Shown here in pieces: positions 30,077 through 40,474 of a DNA stretch of 64,000 bases. The stretch comes from Chlorobium phaeovibrioides (lineage in GTDB: Bacteria > Bacteroidota > Chlorobiia > Chlorobiales > Chlorobiaceae). Location: positions 1 through 64,000 of the forward strand of contig NZ_RXYK01000001.1 in the NCBI RefSeq assembly GCF_003968655.1. The letters run 5' to 3'. The notes below the pieces were generated by a model, which saw nothing but the letters and a program-made list of their open reading frames with translations, did not search any database and had not been told where the DNA came from. Each line of letters starts with the position of its first letter. Position 1 is the first letter of the stretch. The position numbers were made by a program, and so were the translations under genes.

Positions 30077-30601
30077 ATGCCGTCACTGACACAAGAATCG
30101 CTTGTACGGCGAGCCTGCAGAATCAAATTGCTCATTTCCGACAATGATGGAGTTTTTACCGATAACGGGGTCTATTACGGTGAGTCGGGAGAGGTGATGA
30201 AGCGGTATTCCATCCGGGACGGTATGGGGGTGGAGCGGCTGCGGCATGAGGGAATTGAGACCGCCATCATGACGGGGGAGGTGTCGCCGAGCCTCATGAA
30301 AAGGGCGGAAAAGCTGAAAATACAGCGGCTTTATCTCGGCGTAAAAGATAAAGGGGCCAAGCTCATTGAGGTTCTGCGGGAAACCGGCCTTGAACTGAGG
30401 GAACTGGCCTATATTGGTGATGATGTCAACGATGTGGAGATTATGGAGGCTATTGCTGCCGAAGGGCTGACGGCCTGTCCCAGAGATGCGACGGGTTTTG
30501 TGATGCCTCTTGCCCATTATCGGTGCGAGGCTGACGGGGGGGATGGGGCTTTCAGGGATTTTGCAGAGTGGCTGCTTCGGCTCCGCCTGCAGGCTGGTTG
30601 A
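30077..30601 (+). CDS. KdsC-like HAD phosphatase (sugar-acid phosphate phosphatase)
   Basis: 174 residues, a capless HAD of the KdsC tetrameric family: IKLLISDNDGVFTDNGVYYG (nucleophile Asp near 20), RDGMGVERLRHEGIETAIMTG, and IGDDVNDVEIME (near 116). KdsC removes phosphate from KDO 8-phosphate; close relatives act on 9-carbon acylneuraminate phosphates. The adjacent NeuB-like synthase makes the second possibility worth considering. The start at 30077 has GGAG 9 bases upstream; a longer frame from 30002 lacks this. Confidence 0.85.
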   Translation: MPSLTQESLVRRACRIKLLISDNDGVFTDNGVYYGESGEVMKRYSIRDGMGVERLRHEGIETAIMTGEVSPSLMKRAEKLKIQRLYLGVKDKGAKLIEVLRETGLELRELAYIGDDVNDVEIMEAIAAEGLTACPRDATGFVMPLAHYRCEADGGDGAFRDFAEWLLRLRLQAG

Positions 30602-30638
30602 TTTCAGGTAGAGATTTTTTATTCATTTATGTTTGAGT

Positions 30639-31508
30639 ATGCAGGAAATTTCCATTGGTAATAAAAAGGTTGGCCCGGCTGATTCTGTCTTTGTCATCGC
30701 GGAAATTGGCATCAACCATAATGGTTCACTTGATGCTGCAAAGCAGCTGATTGAAGGGGCGGCTCTTGCTGGTTGCGATGCCGTGAAGTTCCAGAAAAGA
30801 ACTCCGGATCTCTGTGTTCCTGAAAGTCAGCGGGATATTGAGCGGGATACTCCCTGGGGCCGGATGTCATATATTGATTATCGCTACCGTGTTGAGTTCG
30901 GCATGAAAGAGTATCAGGAGATTGACCGGTATTGCCGCCAGCAGGGTATTCTCTGGTTTGCCTCCTGCTGGGATGAGGAAGCGGTGGATTTCATGGAGGA
31001 GTTTGAGCCTCCATGTTACAAAGCGGCTTCAGCTGCTCTGACCGATCTTCCCCTGCTCCGTAAAACCCGCCAGACCGGCAGGCCACTGATTGTTTCCACC
31101 GGCATGTCGACCATGGAGGAGATAGAAGGGACGGTTCAGGAGCTTGGCTGTGAGAATCTTCTGATTGCCCATACCAATTCCACCTATCCCTGTCCGGTAG
31201 AAGAGCTGAACCTGAACATGATTCCTGCCCTTCAGGCAAAATACCCTTCGGTTCCGGTAGGATACAGTGGCCATGAAACCGGATTGCCGACCACATGGGC
31301 AGCGGTGGCTCTGGGTGCCCGGTTCATTGAGCGGCATGTGACCCTGGACCGTGCTTCGTGGGGTTCCGACCAGGCTGCATCGGTTGAGATGCCGGGACTT
31401 GCGCGTCTTGTCTCAAATATCCGTGATATAGAGAAGGCGCTGGGAGACGGTGTCAAACGGGTGTATGAGGGTGAGCTTGCTGCCCGAAAGAAGCTTCGCC
31501 GCACCTGA
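30639..31508 (+). CDS. NeuB-family sugar acid synthase lacking the SAF domain
   Basis: 289 residues of the N-acetylneuraminate/pseudaminate/legionaminate synthase barrel: VIAEIGINHNGSLDAAKQLI (near 19-38), CDAVKFQKRTPDLCVP, STGMSTMEEIEGTV, VGYSGHE and IERHVTLDR. NeuB enzymes condense phosphoenolpyruvate with an amino sugar. Typical members have about 340 residues with a C-terminal antifreeze-like (SAF) domain that closes over the active site; here the protein stops after the barrel. It lies 37 bases after the KdsC-like gene. ATG 30639 is preferred over an upstream in-frame TTG. Confidence 0.85.
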   Translation: MQEISIGNKKVGPADSVFVIAEIGINHNGSLDAAKQLIEGAALAGCDAVKFQKRTPDLCVPESQRDIERDTPWGRMSYIDYRYRVEFGMKEYQEIDRYCRQQGILWFASCWDEEAVDFMEEFEPPCYKAASAALTDLPLLRKTRQTGRPLIVSTGMSTMEEIEGTVQELGCENLLIAHTNSTYPCPVEELNLNMIPALQAKYPSVPVGYSGHETGLPTTWAAVALGARFIERHVTLDRASWGSDQAASVEMPGLARLVSNIRDIEKALGDGVKRVYEGELAARKKLRRT

Positions 31509-31571
31509 GCGGAGCGCTGAAAACTGTTTGAATTTTTATATCAAGAACGACAAGAGAAGACCATAACGACC

Positions 31572-33449
31572 ATGAGTAAAAAAACCAATGCGCCCGTTCA
31601 GGAGTTTGAGTACAAAGCTGAAATGAAGCAGCTGCTGGACCTTATTGTTCATTCCCTCTATACCCATCCGGAAATATTCCTTCGTGAGCTTGTTTCCAAT
31701 GCTGCCGATGCCCTCAGCAAAGCCCGCTTCAGTTCGCTGACCGACGGGGGACTTATGGCTGCCGCAGGAGAGGATGCCATTCATATTACCCTTGACAAGG
31801 AGAAGCTTCTCTTTGTGATTGAAGACAGCGGCATCGGCATGAGTGAAGATGAGCTGATTGCAAACCTTGGAACCGTGGCAAAGTCGGGGACGCTCGGATT
31901 TATGCAGTCGCTTCAAGAGCAGAAGCAAGAGCTCGATGGTAACCTGATAGGCCAGTTTGGTGTTGGTTTCTACTCGGTATTCATGGTGACTGAAAATGTT
32001 ACGGTTGAAACCAGAAGTGCGCAAGAGGGTTCTGAAGGGCTGCGGTGGCAGTCATCTGGTCAGGGAACCTATACAATCGAGAAGATTGAGAAGAATGAGC
32101 GCGGAACGAGAATATCCTTCACCCTGAAAGAGGAGTACAAGGAGTTTGCGGAAGAGTACCGGGTTGAGCAGGTCATCAAAAAGTATTCGAACTTTGTTGA
32201 TTTCCCGATATATCTCGGTGAGAAGCAGCTCAACAGCGTGACGGCACTCTGGCAGCGACCGAAAAGCGAGCTGCAGGAGGGTGATGTGCATGAGTTCTAC
32301 AAGTTCATCAGCAATGATTTTGAGGATCCCCTTGATTACCTGAGCGTGTCGGTTGAGGGCGCGGTGAGTTTCAAGGCTCTTCTTTTCCTGCCGCAGAATG
32401 CCCCTATGGAGTTGCTGTATCGCCAGGGAGAACTTGAAAACAAAGGCCCGCAGCTTTATGTGAAAAAGGTGATGATCCAGAATGAGTGCCGTGATCTTCT
32501 GCCCGAATACCTTCGTTTCATTGCCGGCGTTGTCGATACCGAAGACCTTTCACTGAATGTGTCGCGCGAGGTGGTGCAGTCAAGCCCGGTGATGGCAAAA
32601 ATCCGTCAGATTCTTACCACCAAGATTCTTGGCTGGTTCGAGGAGCTTGCAGTTGAGCAGCCCGAAAAGTTCAAGACTTTTTACAAGGCGTTCGGGCCTA
32701 TTGTCAAAATCGGCCTCAATACCGATTTTACGAATCGCGATAAACTCATTGAGCTGCTCCGCTTTGAAAGCACAAAGACCGGGGAAGGGGAGTTCGTGAC
32801 GCTGAAGGAGTATGTGGCGCGCATGGGCGGGGAGCAGAAGGAGATCTACTATCATTCAGGCGCAGGACGGGCGCAGCTGCTTGCCAATCCGAACCTTGAG
32901 TATTTTCAGAACCGTGGGATAGAGGTGCTGCTTCTTTCCGATCCGGTTGATGTGTTTGTCATTCCTTCAATTCACGAGTATGACTCCAAACCACTGAAGT
33001 CGATTGAGAAGGCAGATATTGATTTTTCAAAGGAGACGACGGAAGGCGAGGAGCCTGTGGCGGAGAATCTTCTTGTGCCACTGCTTGCGAAGTTCCGTGA
33101 GGCCCTTGGAGAGGACATTGCCGATGTTGTGGAGTCGCACCGTCTTGTGAGTTCCCCTGTGACCATTGTTGGCGGCAAGGACGCCATGGACAGCCAGATG
33201 GAGCGGATGATGAAAATGATGCAGCAGGAAATGCCTGCTGCCAAAAAGGTTCTGGAGGTCAATCCACGCCACCCTATCATCAGGAACCTTTCCGGGATGA
33301 TTATTGCCAATGCCGACAATCCGCTTATCAATTCAGCCATCCGTCAGCTCTATGAGGGGGCGCTGCTGCTTGAGGGGGATCTTTCCTCAACAACCGGTTT
33401 TGTCCAGCGGATGAATGAACTGATTGAAGCTGCAACGCTTTCTCGATAG
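31572..33449 (+). CDS. htpG: Hsp90-family molecular chaperone HtpG
   Basis: ATP-dependent chaperone. 625 residues: N-terminal GHKL ATPase with [20 protein letters not shown] (near 35), [13 protein letters not shown] (near 85) and [13 protein letters not shown] (near 129), a middle domain with [20 protein letters not shown] and NVSRE (near 320-340), and a C-terminal dimerisation domain. No CIRCE or sigma-32-like element was seen upstream. Transcribed alone or with the ferritin-like gene that follows after 32 bases. Confidence 0.97.
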   Translation: MSKKTNAPVQEFEYKAEMKQLLDLIVHSLYTHPEIFLRELVSNAADALSKARFSSLTDGGLMAAAGEDAIHITLDKEKLLFVIEDSGIGMSEDELIANLGTVAKSGTLGFMQSLQEQKQELDGNLIGQFGVGFYSVFMVTENVTVETRSAQEGSEGLRWQSSGQGTYTIEKIEKNERGTRISFTLKEEYKEFAEEYRVEQVIKKYSNFVDFPIYLGEKQLNSVTALWQRPKSELQEGDVHEFYKFISNDFEDPLDYLSVSVEGAVSFKALLFLPQNAPMELLYRQGELENKGPQLYVKKVMIQNECRDLLPEYLRFIAGVVDTEDLSLNVSREVVQSSPVMAKIRQILTTKILGWFEELAVEQPEKFKTFYKAFGPIVKIGLNTDFTNRDKLIELLRFESTKTGEGEFVTLKEYVARMGGEQKEIYYHSGAGRAQLLANPNLEYFQNRGIEVLLLSDPVDVFVIPSIHEYDSKPLKSIEKADIDFSKETTEGEEPVAENLLVPLLAKFREALGEDIADVVESHRLVSSPVTIVGGKDAMDSQMERMMKMMQQEMPAAKKVLEVNPRHPIIRNLSGMIIANADNPLINSAIRQLYEGALLLEGDLSSTTGFVQRMNELIEAATLSR

Positions 33450-33481
33450 AGAGCAGCGGTATCTGTAACCAATGTAAACCA

Positions 33482-34366
33482 GTGTGTCCAGTGAAAAGAA
33501 GCAGAGAAGTGAATACCCGGGAGATTGAGCGGTTTCAGAAGAATGAGATCACCGAGCATTTCATCTATAAAAATCTGTCGTCCAGGGTCAAGGGGGTCAA
33601 GAACCGTCGGGTACTGGCTCAGATTGCCGATGACGAGATGCGCCATTATACCATCTGGAAGCATTACACAGGGCGCGATGTTGCTCCCGGCCGCTTCAGG
33701 ATTTGGTTCTATACGCTCGTCAGTATGCTCTTTGGTTTTACTTTCGGGATTCGGCTGATGGAGAAGGGCGAGAAAAACGCACATGCGGCATACAGTATGC
33801 TTCCTGCTTCCATGACCGAGGTGAACGGCATCATGCGCGATGAGGAGGAGCATGAAGATGCTCTGCTGGCTCTTCTGGATGAAGAGCGGCTGCAGTATAC
33901 GGGCTCAATTGTGCTGGGTCTGAATGATGCTCTTGTTGAGCTGATGGGTGTGCTTGCGGGTCTTACTTTTGCGTTGCAGAATACCACCCTGGTTGCTCTT
34001 ACGGCTTCCATTACCGGTTTTGCTGCAGCACTGTCAATGGCGGCCTCAGAGTATCTCTCCACCAAGTCTGAACCGAACGGAAACAATCCGTTGCGTGCTG
34101 CGCTCTACACGGGAATTGCCTATGCCTTTACTGTTCTGGTTCTGGTTGCCCCCTATCTGTTTCTCACAGACATTTATCTCTGTCTGGGGCTGTCGTTTTT
34201 CGGCGCCGTGCTGGTCATAGGTTTTTTCAACTATTATATCGCCGTTGCCCGCAATGTTTCTTTCGGGGGGCGTTTCCTTGAAATGGTTGGGTTGAGCTTT
34301 ACGGTTGCGGCACTGAGTTTTATTGCCGGTTATTTCATCAGGATGGCGTTTGGAATAGAGGTGTGA
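33482..34366 (+). CDS. Ferritin-like/VIT1 fusion, probable iron or manganese transporter
   Basis: 294 residues. The N-terminal about 140 residues are a rubrerythrin/ferritin-like four-helix domain with metal-type Glu/His pattern ([41 protein letters not shown]). The C-terminal half is a CCC1/VIT1 membrane domain with about five helices ([20 protein letters not shown], then [13 protein letters not shown]). Such membrane-bound ferritins export or store iron. The start is uncertain: GTG 33482, GTG 33491 and GTG 33509 are all possible and no Shine-Dalgarno decides. The 3' end overlaps the next gene by 29 bases, convergently. Confidence 0.87.
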   Translation: MCPVKRSREVNTREIERFQKNEITEHFIYKNLSSRVKGVKNRRVLAQIADDEMRHYTIWKHYTGRDVAPGRFRIWFYTLVSMLFGFTFGIRLMEKGEKNAHAAYSMLPASMTEVNGIMRDEEEHEDALLALLDEERLQYTGSIVLGLNDALVELMGVLAGLTFALQNTTLVALTASITGFAAALSMAASEYLSTKSEPNGNNPLRAALYTGIAYAFTVLVLVAPYLFLTDIYLCLGLSFFGAVLVIGFFNYYIAVARNVSFGGRFLEMVGLSFTVAALSFIAGYFIRMAFGIEV

Positions 34367-35897
34367 TGCGTCCGGCCAACTCATTGTAATCAACCGGCTC
34401 TGAAGTATTGATGTGTATCGCGACCCTTTCCTCGGAAGCGCTCAGCGCTTCCCGGTTATGGTACTGTGCTTCAAGAACTCCGATTCCCGCTTCGCTTGCG
34501 TCCGACGCTTCCTGTTCCCTTTTCTCCACCCTCTCTTTCAGAAGCTCAAGCGGGGCGTGAAAGCTGATGATCATGAAGCCGCACCCGACAGATTCTGCCA
34601 GATCCATGAACTTCTGCCGGTCGCTTTGGCGGAGAAATGTGGCATCAACAATAATTGGAAGATTCGCCTGAAGTGCGGTGAGGGCAATGGCCAGAAGGGC
34701 GCTGTAGGTTTCACCGGTTTTGGCTTCGGTGTAGATGGACGCTTCTGTTTCCCGGCTGCTCCGCTGAAGGGGCTGGAGTCCGGCGAGCCTCTTTCGTTCA
34801 ATGTCTGAACGCACGCTTACTGCCCCGATCATTTCTAAAAGTGCTGCGGCATGGGTTGTTTTCCCGCTTCCCGACAGCCCCTCGGTGATGATGAGCATCG
34901 GCTGGCTCTCCTTTGTGAGGGTTTCAGCAAATCGAAGGTAGGAACGGTGCTCTTCGAGGGCGCGTTGTTTGTCTGCAGGGAGTGTTGCCTGAGTGCTGCG
35001 GATGGCTGTTACCTTGGCCCGAACCATGGCCCTGTAGAGTGTATAGAACCGGAGCAGGGGGAGCGAGGCATAGTCGCCGGTTATGGAGAGCCAGCGGTTC
35101 AGGAGCCGCCATCCAAGCCCGGTGGCACCGCTGTGGAGAAGGTCCATGAAGAGGAAGAGGATGTCGCTGACAATGTCGATGCAGCTGAGTTCGCGACTGA
35201 ATTCAATGCAGTCGAATATGAGGATCTTACCCGCCCTTTCCACCATGTTGCCTGTGTGCATGTCGCCATGGCACTCCCTGATGAAGCCCATCCTTTTTCG
35301 CTCTGCAAGTCGTTCTTTCAGCCCGGCGTGTTCATCGATGGTCCATTTTTTCAGTTGTGCGATGCACTCTGCGTCACCCGGGTCACTGGAAGCGCTATGG
35401 CTGAAATTGCGCAGAATGGGTTTGATGAGATTTTCCGGAGTGCCATATTCGCTCCCCACCGGTAAAGGTTCAAGCCCCCCGTGGAATGCGCCAATCTCTT
35501 CGGCGAGCCTGTCAATGTGTTGATTGGTCAGTTCTCCATCTGCAAGCAGACGGTCAAGCTCCCGGGTTCGGTCGAACCGCTGCATCTGTACGCAGTAGTC
35601 CACCGTTTCACCGCTGCCTCCGATGAACAGCCCCTCTTCTTTCCTGACAATGGGGAGGACTGCGAGATAAAGCTCCCGGCAGAGCCTCCTGTTGAGCCGG
35701 AGCTCCTCGTGGCAGTAAAACTTTCGCTGCTCCAGAGTGGAGAAATCAAGAAAGCCGAGATTGACGGGTTTCTTGACCTTATAGGCGTATTCGCCTGCCA
35801 GAAAAACCCATGAAATGTGAGTTTCAGCTACCTCAACAGGACCTGTCAGGTGGCTGTATGCGGAGGGTTTCCGAAGTGCTTCGGGCAGCTGGTCCAT
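34338..35897 (-). CDS. Fusion of an aminoglycoside-phosphotransferase-like kinase and a P-loop AAA/zeta-like kinase
   Basis: 519 residues. The N-terminal half is APH/choline-kinase-like, with catalytic loop [17 protein letters not shown] (HxDxxxxN, near 210) and the metal Asp in LIFDCIEF. The C-terminal half is a small P-loop kinase: [20 protein letters not shown] (near 343) and [19 protein letters not shown]. Proteins of this composition are common in environmental bacteria, and their substrate is unknown; antibiotic resistance should not be assumed. It is convergent with the VIT1 gene. Confidence 0.88.
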   Translation of the reverse strand: MDQLPEALRKPSAYSHLTGPVEVAETHISWVFLAGEYAYKVKKPVNLGFLDFSTLEQRKFYCHEELRLNRRLCRELYLAVLPIVRKEEGLFIGGSGETVDYCVQMQRFDRTRELDRLLADGELTNQHIDRLAEEIGAFHGGLEPLPVGSEYGTPENLIKPILRNFSHSASSDPGDAECIAQLKKWTIDEHAGLKERLAERKRMGFIRECHGDMHTGNMVERAGKILIFDCIEFSRELSCIDIVSDILFLFMDLLHSGATGLGWRLLNRWLSITGDYASLPLLRFYTLYRAMVRAKVTAIRSTQATLPADKQRALEEHRSYLRFAETLTKESQPMLIITEGLSGSGKTTHAAALLEMIGAVSVRSDIERKRLAGLQPLQRSSRETEASIYTEAKTGETYSALLAIALTALQANLPIIVDATFLRQSDRQKFMDLAESVGCGFMIISFHAPLELLKERVEKREQEASDASEAGIGVLEAQYHNREALSASEERVAIHINTSEPVDYNELAGRITPLFQTPS

Positions 35898-36045
35898 GCG
35901 TCTTCCCCCTGTTGCTGATGGTGCGCTCTGTTCTGTTCATTCCTGTTGGTATCTTTATGGTAACACTCTCATGGATTAAGTTCAAAAAAAGTTTAAATTC
36001 AAGGTTTGTAAGACCCTGTTCCATTTCCAGTTCCATCCATTCATC

Positions 36046-36510
36046 ATGATTCATCTCTCAAAGATCATCTGCCCGACGGATTATTCCGAGGCTTCGCACA
36101 ATGCAGTTGTTTACGCTACGGAATTTGCCCGACGGATCGGGGCTCATGTCCGTTTTCTCCATGTGCTTCATGCTGGAAATATCGCAGCAAAAACCGCTGC
36201 CGGTTATGGTGTTCCCATCAGTGGCACAGAGCATGGGGATGTTGTCCCTGAAAGCTTCTCGTCGCTGTTGATGGCTGAAAAAAAGAAGGGACTGGATGCA
36301 GACATTCTTATTCTTCGCGGGGACGCCTCCACGGTGATTGCCGAACAGTCTGCCCTTTGGGGTGCGGATCTTATCGTGATGGGTTCCCATGGACGGAGCG
36401 GACTGCTCAGGTTGATGATGGGCAGTGTTGCCGAAGCTGTGTTCCGTGAAAGCAACATACCGGTTCTTCTGGTCAAACAGAATGCCGGCGGAAAGGTTGT
36501 GACGGCATGA
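36046..36510 (+). CDS. Universal stress protein (UspA family), second copy
   Basis: 154 residues. It opens IICPTDYSEASHNAVVYATE and has the ATP-binding loop GSHGRSGLLRLMMGS (near 120-134). It is closely related in layout to the copy at 14132 but lacks a metabolic neighbour of its own; class I fumarase follows after 66 bases on the same strand. Confidence 0.92.
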   Translation: MIHLSKIICPTDYSEASHNAVVYATEFARRIGAHVRFLHVLHAGNIAAKTAAGYGVPISGTEHGDVVPESFSSLLMAEKKKGLDADILILRGDASTVIAEQSALWGADLIVMGSHGRSGLLRLMMGSVAEAVFRESNIPVLLVKQNAGGKVVTA

Positions 36511-36576
36511 AAATAATGCGTCTCTTCGTTTTTTGTGAATGAGTATTTTCTGAACTGAACAATCCCTTTCGTTTTT

Positions 36577-38100
36577 ATGATGAACCATTTCCGGGAATCA
36601 ATTCTTTCGCTGATCACTGAAACATCTGCCAATCTTCCAAGTGATGTGCGCACAGCAATTCAGAAAGCGATTGGCGCTGAAGCGGAGGGTTCACGAGCCG
36701 GGCTTTCCATGTCGACTATTGCACTCAATATTGACATGGCTGTTGATCGGGTTGCTCCGGTCTGCCAGGATACCGGAATGCCGACCTTTTTTATCCATTC
36801 TCCCCGTGGCGCCGACCAGCTTTTCATGCAGCAGGAAATCATGGAGGCTGTTGTCGAGGCAACCCGTACAGGCAAGCTCCGCCCGAATGCTGTTGACTCC
36901 ATAAGTGGTAAAAATTCCGGCAACAATCTTGGTTGCCATGTGCCCGTCATTCATTTTGAACCTTGGGATAAGGACGACATTGAAGTCCGGCTTATTCTGA
37001 AGGGCGGTGGTTGCGAGAATAAAAACATACAGTACTCATTGCCTGCTGAAATCCCCGGTCTGGGAAGGGCTGCCCGTGATATTGACGGTGTTCGCAAGTG
37101 CCTTCTTCATGCAGTATGGCAGGCGCAGGGGCAGGGCTGCAGTCCCGGGTTTATCGGCGTAGGCGTGGGCGGTGACCGTACCAGCGGCTATGAGCTGGCA
37201 AAGAAACAGTTGTTCCGCAGGGTTGACGATACCAACCCTGATGCTGATCTGCAGGGACTTGAGGAGGATATACTTTCCTCTGCCAACACCTTTGGGATTG
37301 GGCCGATGGGATTTGGTGGAAAGACTACGCTTCTTGGATGCAAAATCGGCAAGGCGCATCGGGTGCCGGCAAGCTTTTTTGTGTCGGTGGCCTACAACTG
37401 CTGGGCTTACCGCCGTCTCGGTATTCTTGTAGACCCGGAAACCGGTGCCATCAACAGCTGGCAGTTCCGCGACAACGATGAAATCAAACAGATGGCTGAA
37501 GGGGAGGGAATTCCTCTTACCGGCAGGGAAGTGGTGCTTGAGGCTCCTCTCAGCGATGAAGTTGTCCGTTCTTTGAAGGTGGGTGATGTTGTGATGGTCA
37601 AAGGCGCCATGCACACGGGACGCGATGCATTTCACCACTACATCATGCATCACGACCTGCCTGAAGGCGTTTCGGTTGAGGGCGGAGTTCTTTACCACTG
37701 CGGACCGGTAGTCCTGAAAAACAGTGATGGAAGTTACCGGGTGACTGCTGCAGGACCGACAACCTCGATTCGTGAAGAGCCGTATCAGGCTGATGTCATT
37801 GAAAAGCTCGGCCTGAGGGCCATAATCGGCAAAGGCGGAATGGGCCCGAAGACTCTTGCTGGGCTTCAGGAGCATGGTGCCGTCTACCTGAATGCCATCG
37901 GCGGAGCAGCCCAGTACTATGCAGCCTGCATCAAAAAGGTGACAGGGGTGGATTTTCTTGAGGAGATGGGCGTACCTGAGGCGATGTGGCATTTCGATGT
38001 TGAGGCTTTCCCTGCAATTGTCACCATGGATGCCAATGGCAACAGTCTGCACCGTGAGATTGAGGCCGATTCAGCACATGCGATGGAGTCCCGCGGCTGA
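36577..38100 (+). CDS. fumA: Class I fumarate hydratase (iron-sulfur, single chain)
   Basis: Interconverts malate and fumarate using a 4Fe-4S cluster. 507 residues include both the alpha-type part (VCQDTGMPTFFIHSP near 60, GGCENKNIQYSLPAEIPG near 146) and the beta-type part (GAMHTGRDAFHHYI near 345, CGPVVLKNSDG, KGGMGPKTL) in one chain, as in E. coli FumA/FumB. It precedes the decarboxylase genes on the same strand. In a green sulfur bacterium it would serve the reductive TCA cycle. A second ATG at 36580 is also possible. Confidence 0.95.
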   Translation: MMNHFRESILSLITETSANLPSDVRTAIQKAIGAEAEGSRAGLSMSTIALNIDMAVDRVAPVCQDTGMPTFFIHSPRGADQLFMQQEIMEAVVEATRTGKLRPNAVDSISGKNSGNNLGCHVPVIHFEPWDKDDIEVRLILKGGGCENKNIQYSLPAEIPGLGRAARDIDGVRKCLLHAVWQAQGQGCSPGFIGVGVGGDRTSGYELAKKQLFRRVDDTNPDADLQGLEEDILSSANTFGIGPMGFGGKTTLLGCKIGKAHRVPASFFVSVAYNCWAYRRLGILVDPETGAINSWQFRDNDEIKQMAEGEGIPLTGREVVLEAPLSDEVVRSLKVGDVVMVKGAMHTGRDAFHHYIMHHDLPEGVSVEGGVLYHCGPVVLKNSDGSYRVTAAGPTTSIREEPYQADVIEKLGLRAIIGKGGMGPKTLAGLQEHGAVYLNAIGGAAQYYAACIKKVTGVDFLEEMGVPEAMWHFDVEAFPAIVTMDANGNSLHREIEADSAHAMESRG

Positions 38101-38171
38101 CGAGTGGTTATGAGCCCCTTTACTGTTCTGTCTGTGTCATATGCTTATTCAAACTAAATAGTGAACCGATT

Positions 38172-38453
38172 ATGGTTTTTGACGGTCTTATTCTTATGGT
38201 GGTGGGTATGCTCACCGTCTCTCTTTTTCTTGTCCTGATGGTTGTCATCATCAGTGTGCTCTCCAGTATTTTCAAAGAGCATGCGCTTGGAGAGGAAAAA
38301 CGGATTCTTGATGATATTGAGGATAAACGGAAGAAAAAGAGGGCGAAGGAGGCTAAAAAAGCCGGTTCGCCTGATTCTGGTTTTGAAGCAGCCCGAATGG
38401 CTGCGGTGATTTCAGCTGCCGTTACTGCGCACAGGCAGCACCAGGCCGGTTGA
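38172..38453 (+). CDS. OadG-like small membrane subunit of a sodium-translocating decarboxylase
   Basis: 93 residues: one N-terminal membrane helix (FDGLILMVVGMLTVSLFLVL) followed by a highly charged Lys/Glu-rich cytoplasmic stretch and a short helical end. This layout matches the gamma subunits of oxaloacetate or methylmalonyl-CoA decarboxylase pumps, which hold alpha and beta together. Its place directly before the alpha and beta subunit genes supports the call. Confidence 0.82.
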   Translation: MVFDGLILMVVGMLTVSLFLVLMVVIISVLSSIFKEHALGEEKRILDDIEDKRKKKRAKEAKKAGSPDSGFEAARMAAVISAAVTAHRQHQAG

Positions 38454-38511
38454 ATGGATAGGTATTCAGAGAGATGGATATATAGGATCAAATAAACATC
38501 AAAGAAGTTTT

Positions 38512-40368
38512 ATGAAAAGAATACAGTTTATGGATGTGTCATTCCGTGACGGGTTTCAGTCCTGTTACGGCGCACGGGTGAAAACGGCTGACTTTATTCC
38601 TGCTCTTGAGGCTGCGGTGGCGGCAGGTACGGACAATTTTGAAATTGGAGGCGGAGCCCGTTTCCAGAGTCTCTACTTTTACTGCCAGGAGGACGCATTT
38701 GAAATGATGGATGCGGCCCGCAAAGTAGTAGGCCCCGATATCAACCTCCAGACCCTTTCGAGAGGTGCCAATGTGGTGGGGCTTGTTTCCCAGTCGCGCG
38801 ACATTATCGACCTGCATGCCAGAATGTTCAAAAAACACGGCATCACCACCATCCGCAACTTCGATGCTCTCATGGATGTGCGTAACATTGCCTATTCAGG
38901 CCAATGCATCCACAATGCCGGACTGAAGCATCAGGTGGTCATCGCCCTCATGGGCCTTCCTCCCGGACTGAGCGAGAAGTACTGCCATACTCCGCAATTC
39001 TATCTTGACAAGCTGCGTGAAATTCTTGATGCAGGCATTCCTTTTGACAGTGTTGCTTTCAAGGATGCTTCGGGGGTGACGACTCCTGCCGTGGTCTTTG
39101 AGGCAATCAAGGGGGCGCGGAAGATGCTGCCCGAGGGCACCATCATCCAGTTCCACACCCACGATACTGCCGGTATGGGTGTTGCCTGCAACTTTGCCGC
39201 CATTGAAGGTGGAGCTGACATCATTGACCTTGCCATGGCCCCCGTCAGCGGTGGTACGGCCGAAGTTGACATTCTGACCATGTGGCACAGGATGCGCGGA
39301 ACCGATTATACGCTTGATATTGATCCTGAGAAGTACATAGAGGTAGAGGCTCTTTTTGCCGAACGCATGGAGAAGTATTACATGCCGCCTGAAGCCAAAG
39401 AGGTGAACCCTGTCATACCGTTCTCTCCGATGCCTGGTGGCGCACTGACGGCCAATACCCAGATGATGCGCGACAACAACACCCTGCACCTTTTCCCTGA
39501 GGTCATCCGCAATATGCGGGAAGTGGTTGCCAAGGGTGGATTCGGTTCATCTGTAACACCTGTTTCCCAGTTCTACTTCCAGCAGGCTTTTGCCAATACG
39601 GTTCAGGGTCCCTGGACAAAAATCACCGACAGCTACGGTAAAATGGTGCTGGGCTATTTTGGCAAAACTCCAGCCGAGCCCGATCCTGAAGTTGTGAGGC
39701 TGGCTTCCGAGCAGCTTGGATTGGAGCCGACTACAGAGGATGTGCATGATATCAACGACCGCAATGCGGAACTCGGGATGGATTACAATCGCGGGCTTCT
39801 TGAAAAGGCGGGGCTTCCCGCCACTGAAGAGAATATCTTCATTGCTGCTACATGCGGAGCTAAAGGTATCGGGTTCCTCAAGGGTGACAGGCCGCTGGGT
39901 ATCCGCTACAAGGATGATGTGGAAGCGGAAATGGTGGCGAAGGTTACCGCTAAATCGGGGAAATCCGACAAGAAGAATGTCAATCAACGCCTCAATGAAC
40001 TCATTGTCAAACCAGAAAAATCCTGTATGTCAAACTATATTGTTACCGTGGACGGAAAGTCCTTCAATGTTTCAGTTGCCGATTCAGCTGCAGGGGCCGC
40101 TCCTGTTGCTGCAGCAGCAAAACCCGTAGCCGTTGCCCCTGAAGCAGCCGGTGATGGTGTTGCTGTCGAGGCCTCACTGCCCGGCAATGTTGTGGCCATT
40201 TCTGTTGAAATCGGCGACACTGTTGGCGAGGGCGACGATATCGTCGTTATTGAAGCCATGAAGATGGAGTCGCCGGTCAAGTCGCCGAAAGCAGGCCGTG
40301 TGGTATCCATCGAGGTATCGGTTGGAGATACGGTAGCAACCGGTGATGTCCTGCTCTATATCGCGTAA
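38512..40368 (+). CDS. Biotin-dependent carboxyltransferase: decarboxylase alpha subunit or pyruvate carboxylase subunit B
   Basis: 618 residues. The N-terminal carboxyltransferase barrel has MDVSFRDGFQSCYGARV (near 6-22), the metal motif HTHDTAGMGVACNFA (near 216) and the PYC/OADA domain (about 300-470). A Pro/Ala-rich linker (about 525-545) leads to a biotinyl domain with EAMKMESPV (biotinylated Lys near 586). It transfers CO2 between biotin and oxaloacetate/pyruvate. With the adjacent OadG- and OadB-like genes, a sodium-pumping oxaloacetate decarboxylase is most likely; a role as pyruvate carboxylase B subunit is the alternative. Confidence 0.92.
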   Translation: MKRIQFMDVSFRDGFQSCYGARVKTADFIPALEAAVAAGTDNFEIGGGARFQSLYFYCQEDAFEMMDAARKVVGPDINLQTLSRGANVVGLVSQSRDIIDLHARMFKKHGITTIRNFDALMDVRNIAYSGQCIHNAGLKHQVVIALMGLPPGLSEKYCHTPQFYLDKLREILDAGIPFDSVAFKDASGVTTPAVVFEAIKGARKMLPEGTIIQFHTHDTAGMGVACNFAAIEGGADIIDLAMAPVSGGTAEVDILTMWHRMRGTDYTLDIDPEKYIEVEALFAERMEKYYMPPEAKEVNPVIPFSPMPGGALTANTQMMRDNNTLHLFPEVIRNMREVVAKGGFGSSVTPVSQFYFQQAFANTVQGPWTKITDSYGKMVLGYFGKTPAEPDPEVVRLASEQLGLEPTTEDVHDINDRNAELGMDYNRGLLEKAGLPATEENIFIAATCGAKGIGFLKGDRPLGIRYKDDVEAEMVAKVTAKSGKSDKKNVNQRLNELIVKPEKSCMSNYIVTVDGKSFNVSVADSAAGAAPVAAAAKPVAVAPEAAGDGVAVEASLPGNVVAISVEIGDTVGEGDDIVVIEAMKMESPVKSPKAGRVVSIEVSVGDTVATGDVLLYIA

Positions 40369-40383
40369 TCACCTCTTTCCTGT

Positions 40384-40416
40384 CCCTCATTTTTGAATCA
40401 AGTCTGAAAATGAGGG
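40384..40416. terminator. Hairpin between the alpha and beta decarboxylase subunit genes
   Basis: CCCTCATTTT and AAAATGAGGG form a perfect 10-bp stem with a 13-base loop. There is no T run after it, so it may be an attenuator or mRNA-processing stem and not a full terminator. A new promoter may lie in 40417-40474. Confidence 0.55.
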
Positions 40417-40474
40417 TATCGGGGGATTGTAACTCGTTCTCTTTCTGAACATTTCAAGTTCCTATACTAAAACT

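Noticed and set aside
31509-31571. CIRCE or sigma-32-type heat-shock element before htpG
   Set aside because: No TTAGCACTC inverted repeat or CTTGAA/CCCCAT pair was found.
34338-35897. Aminoglycoside resistance gene
   Set aside because: The APH-like half is fused to a P-loop kinase and belongs to a widespread environmental family; nothing supports antibiotic modification.
37036-38052. Long open frame antisense to class I fumarase
   Set aside because: Same reason: no recognisable protein features and complete overlap with a clear gene.
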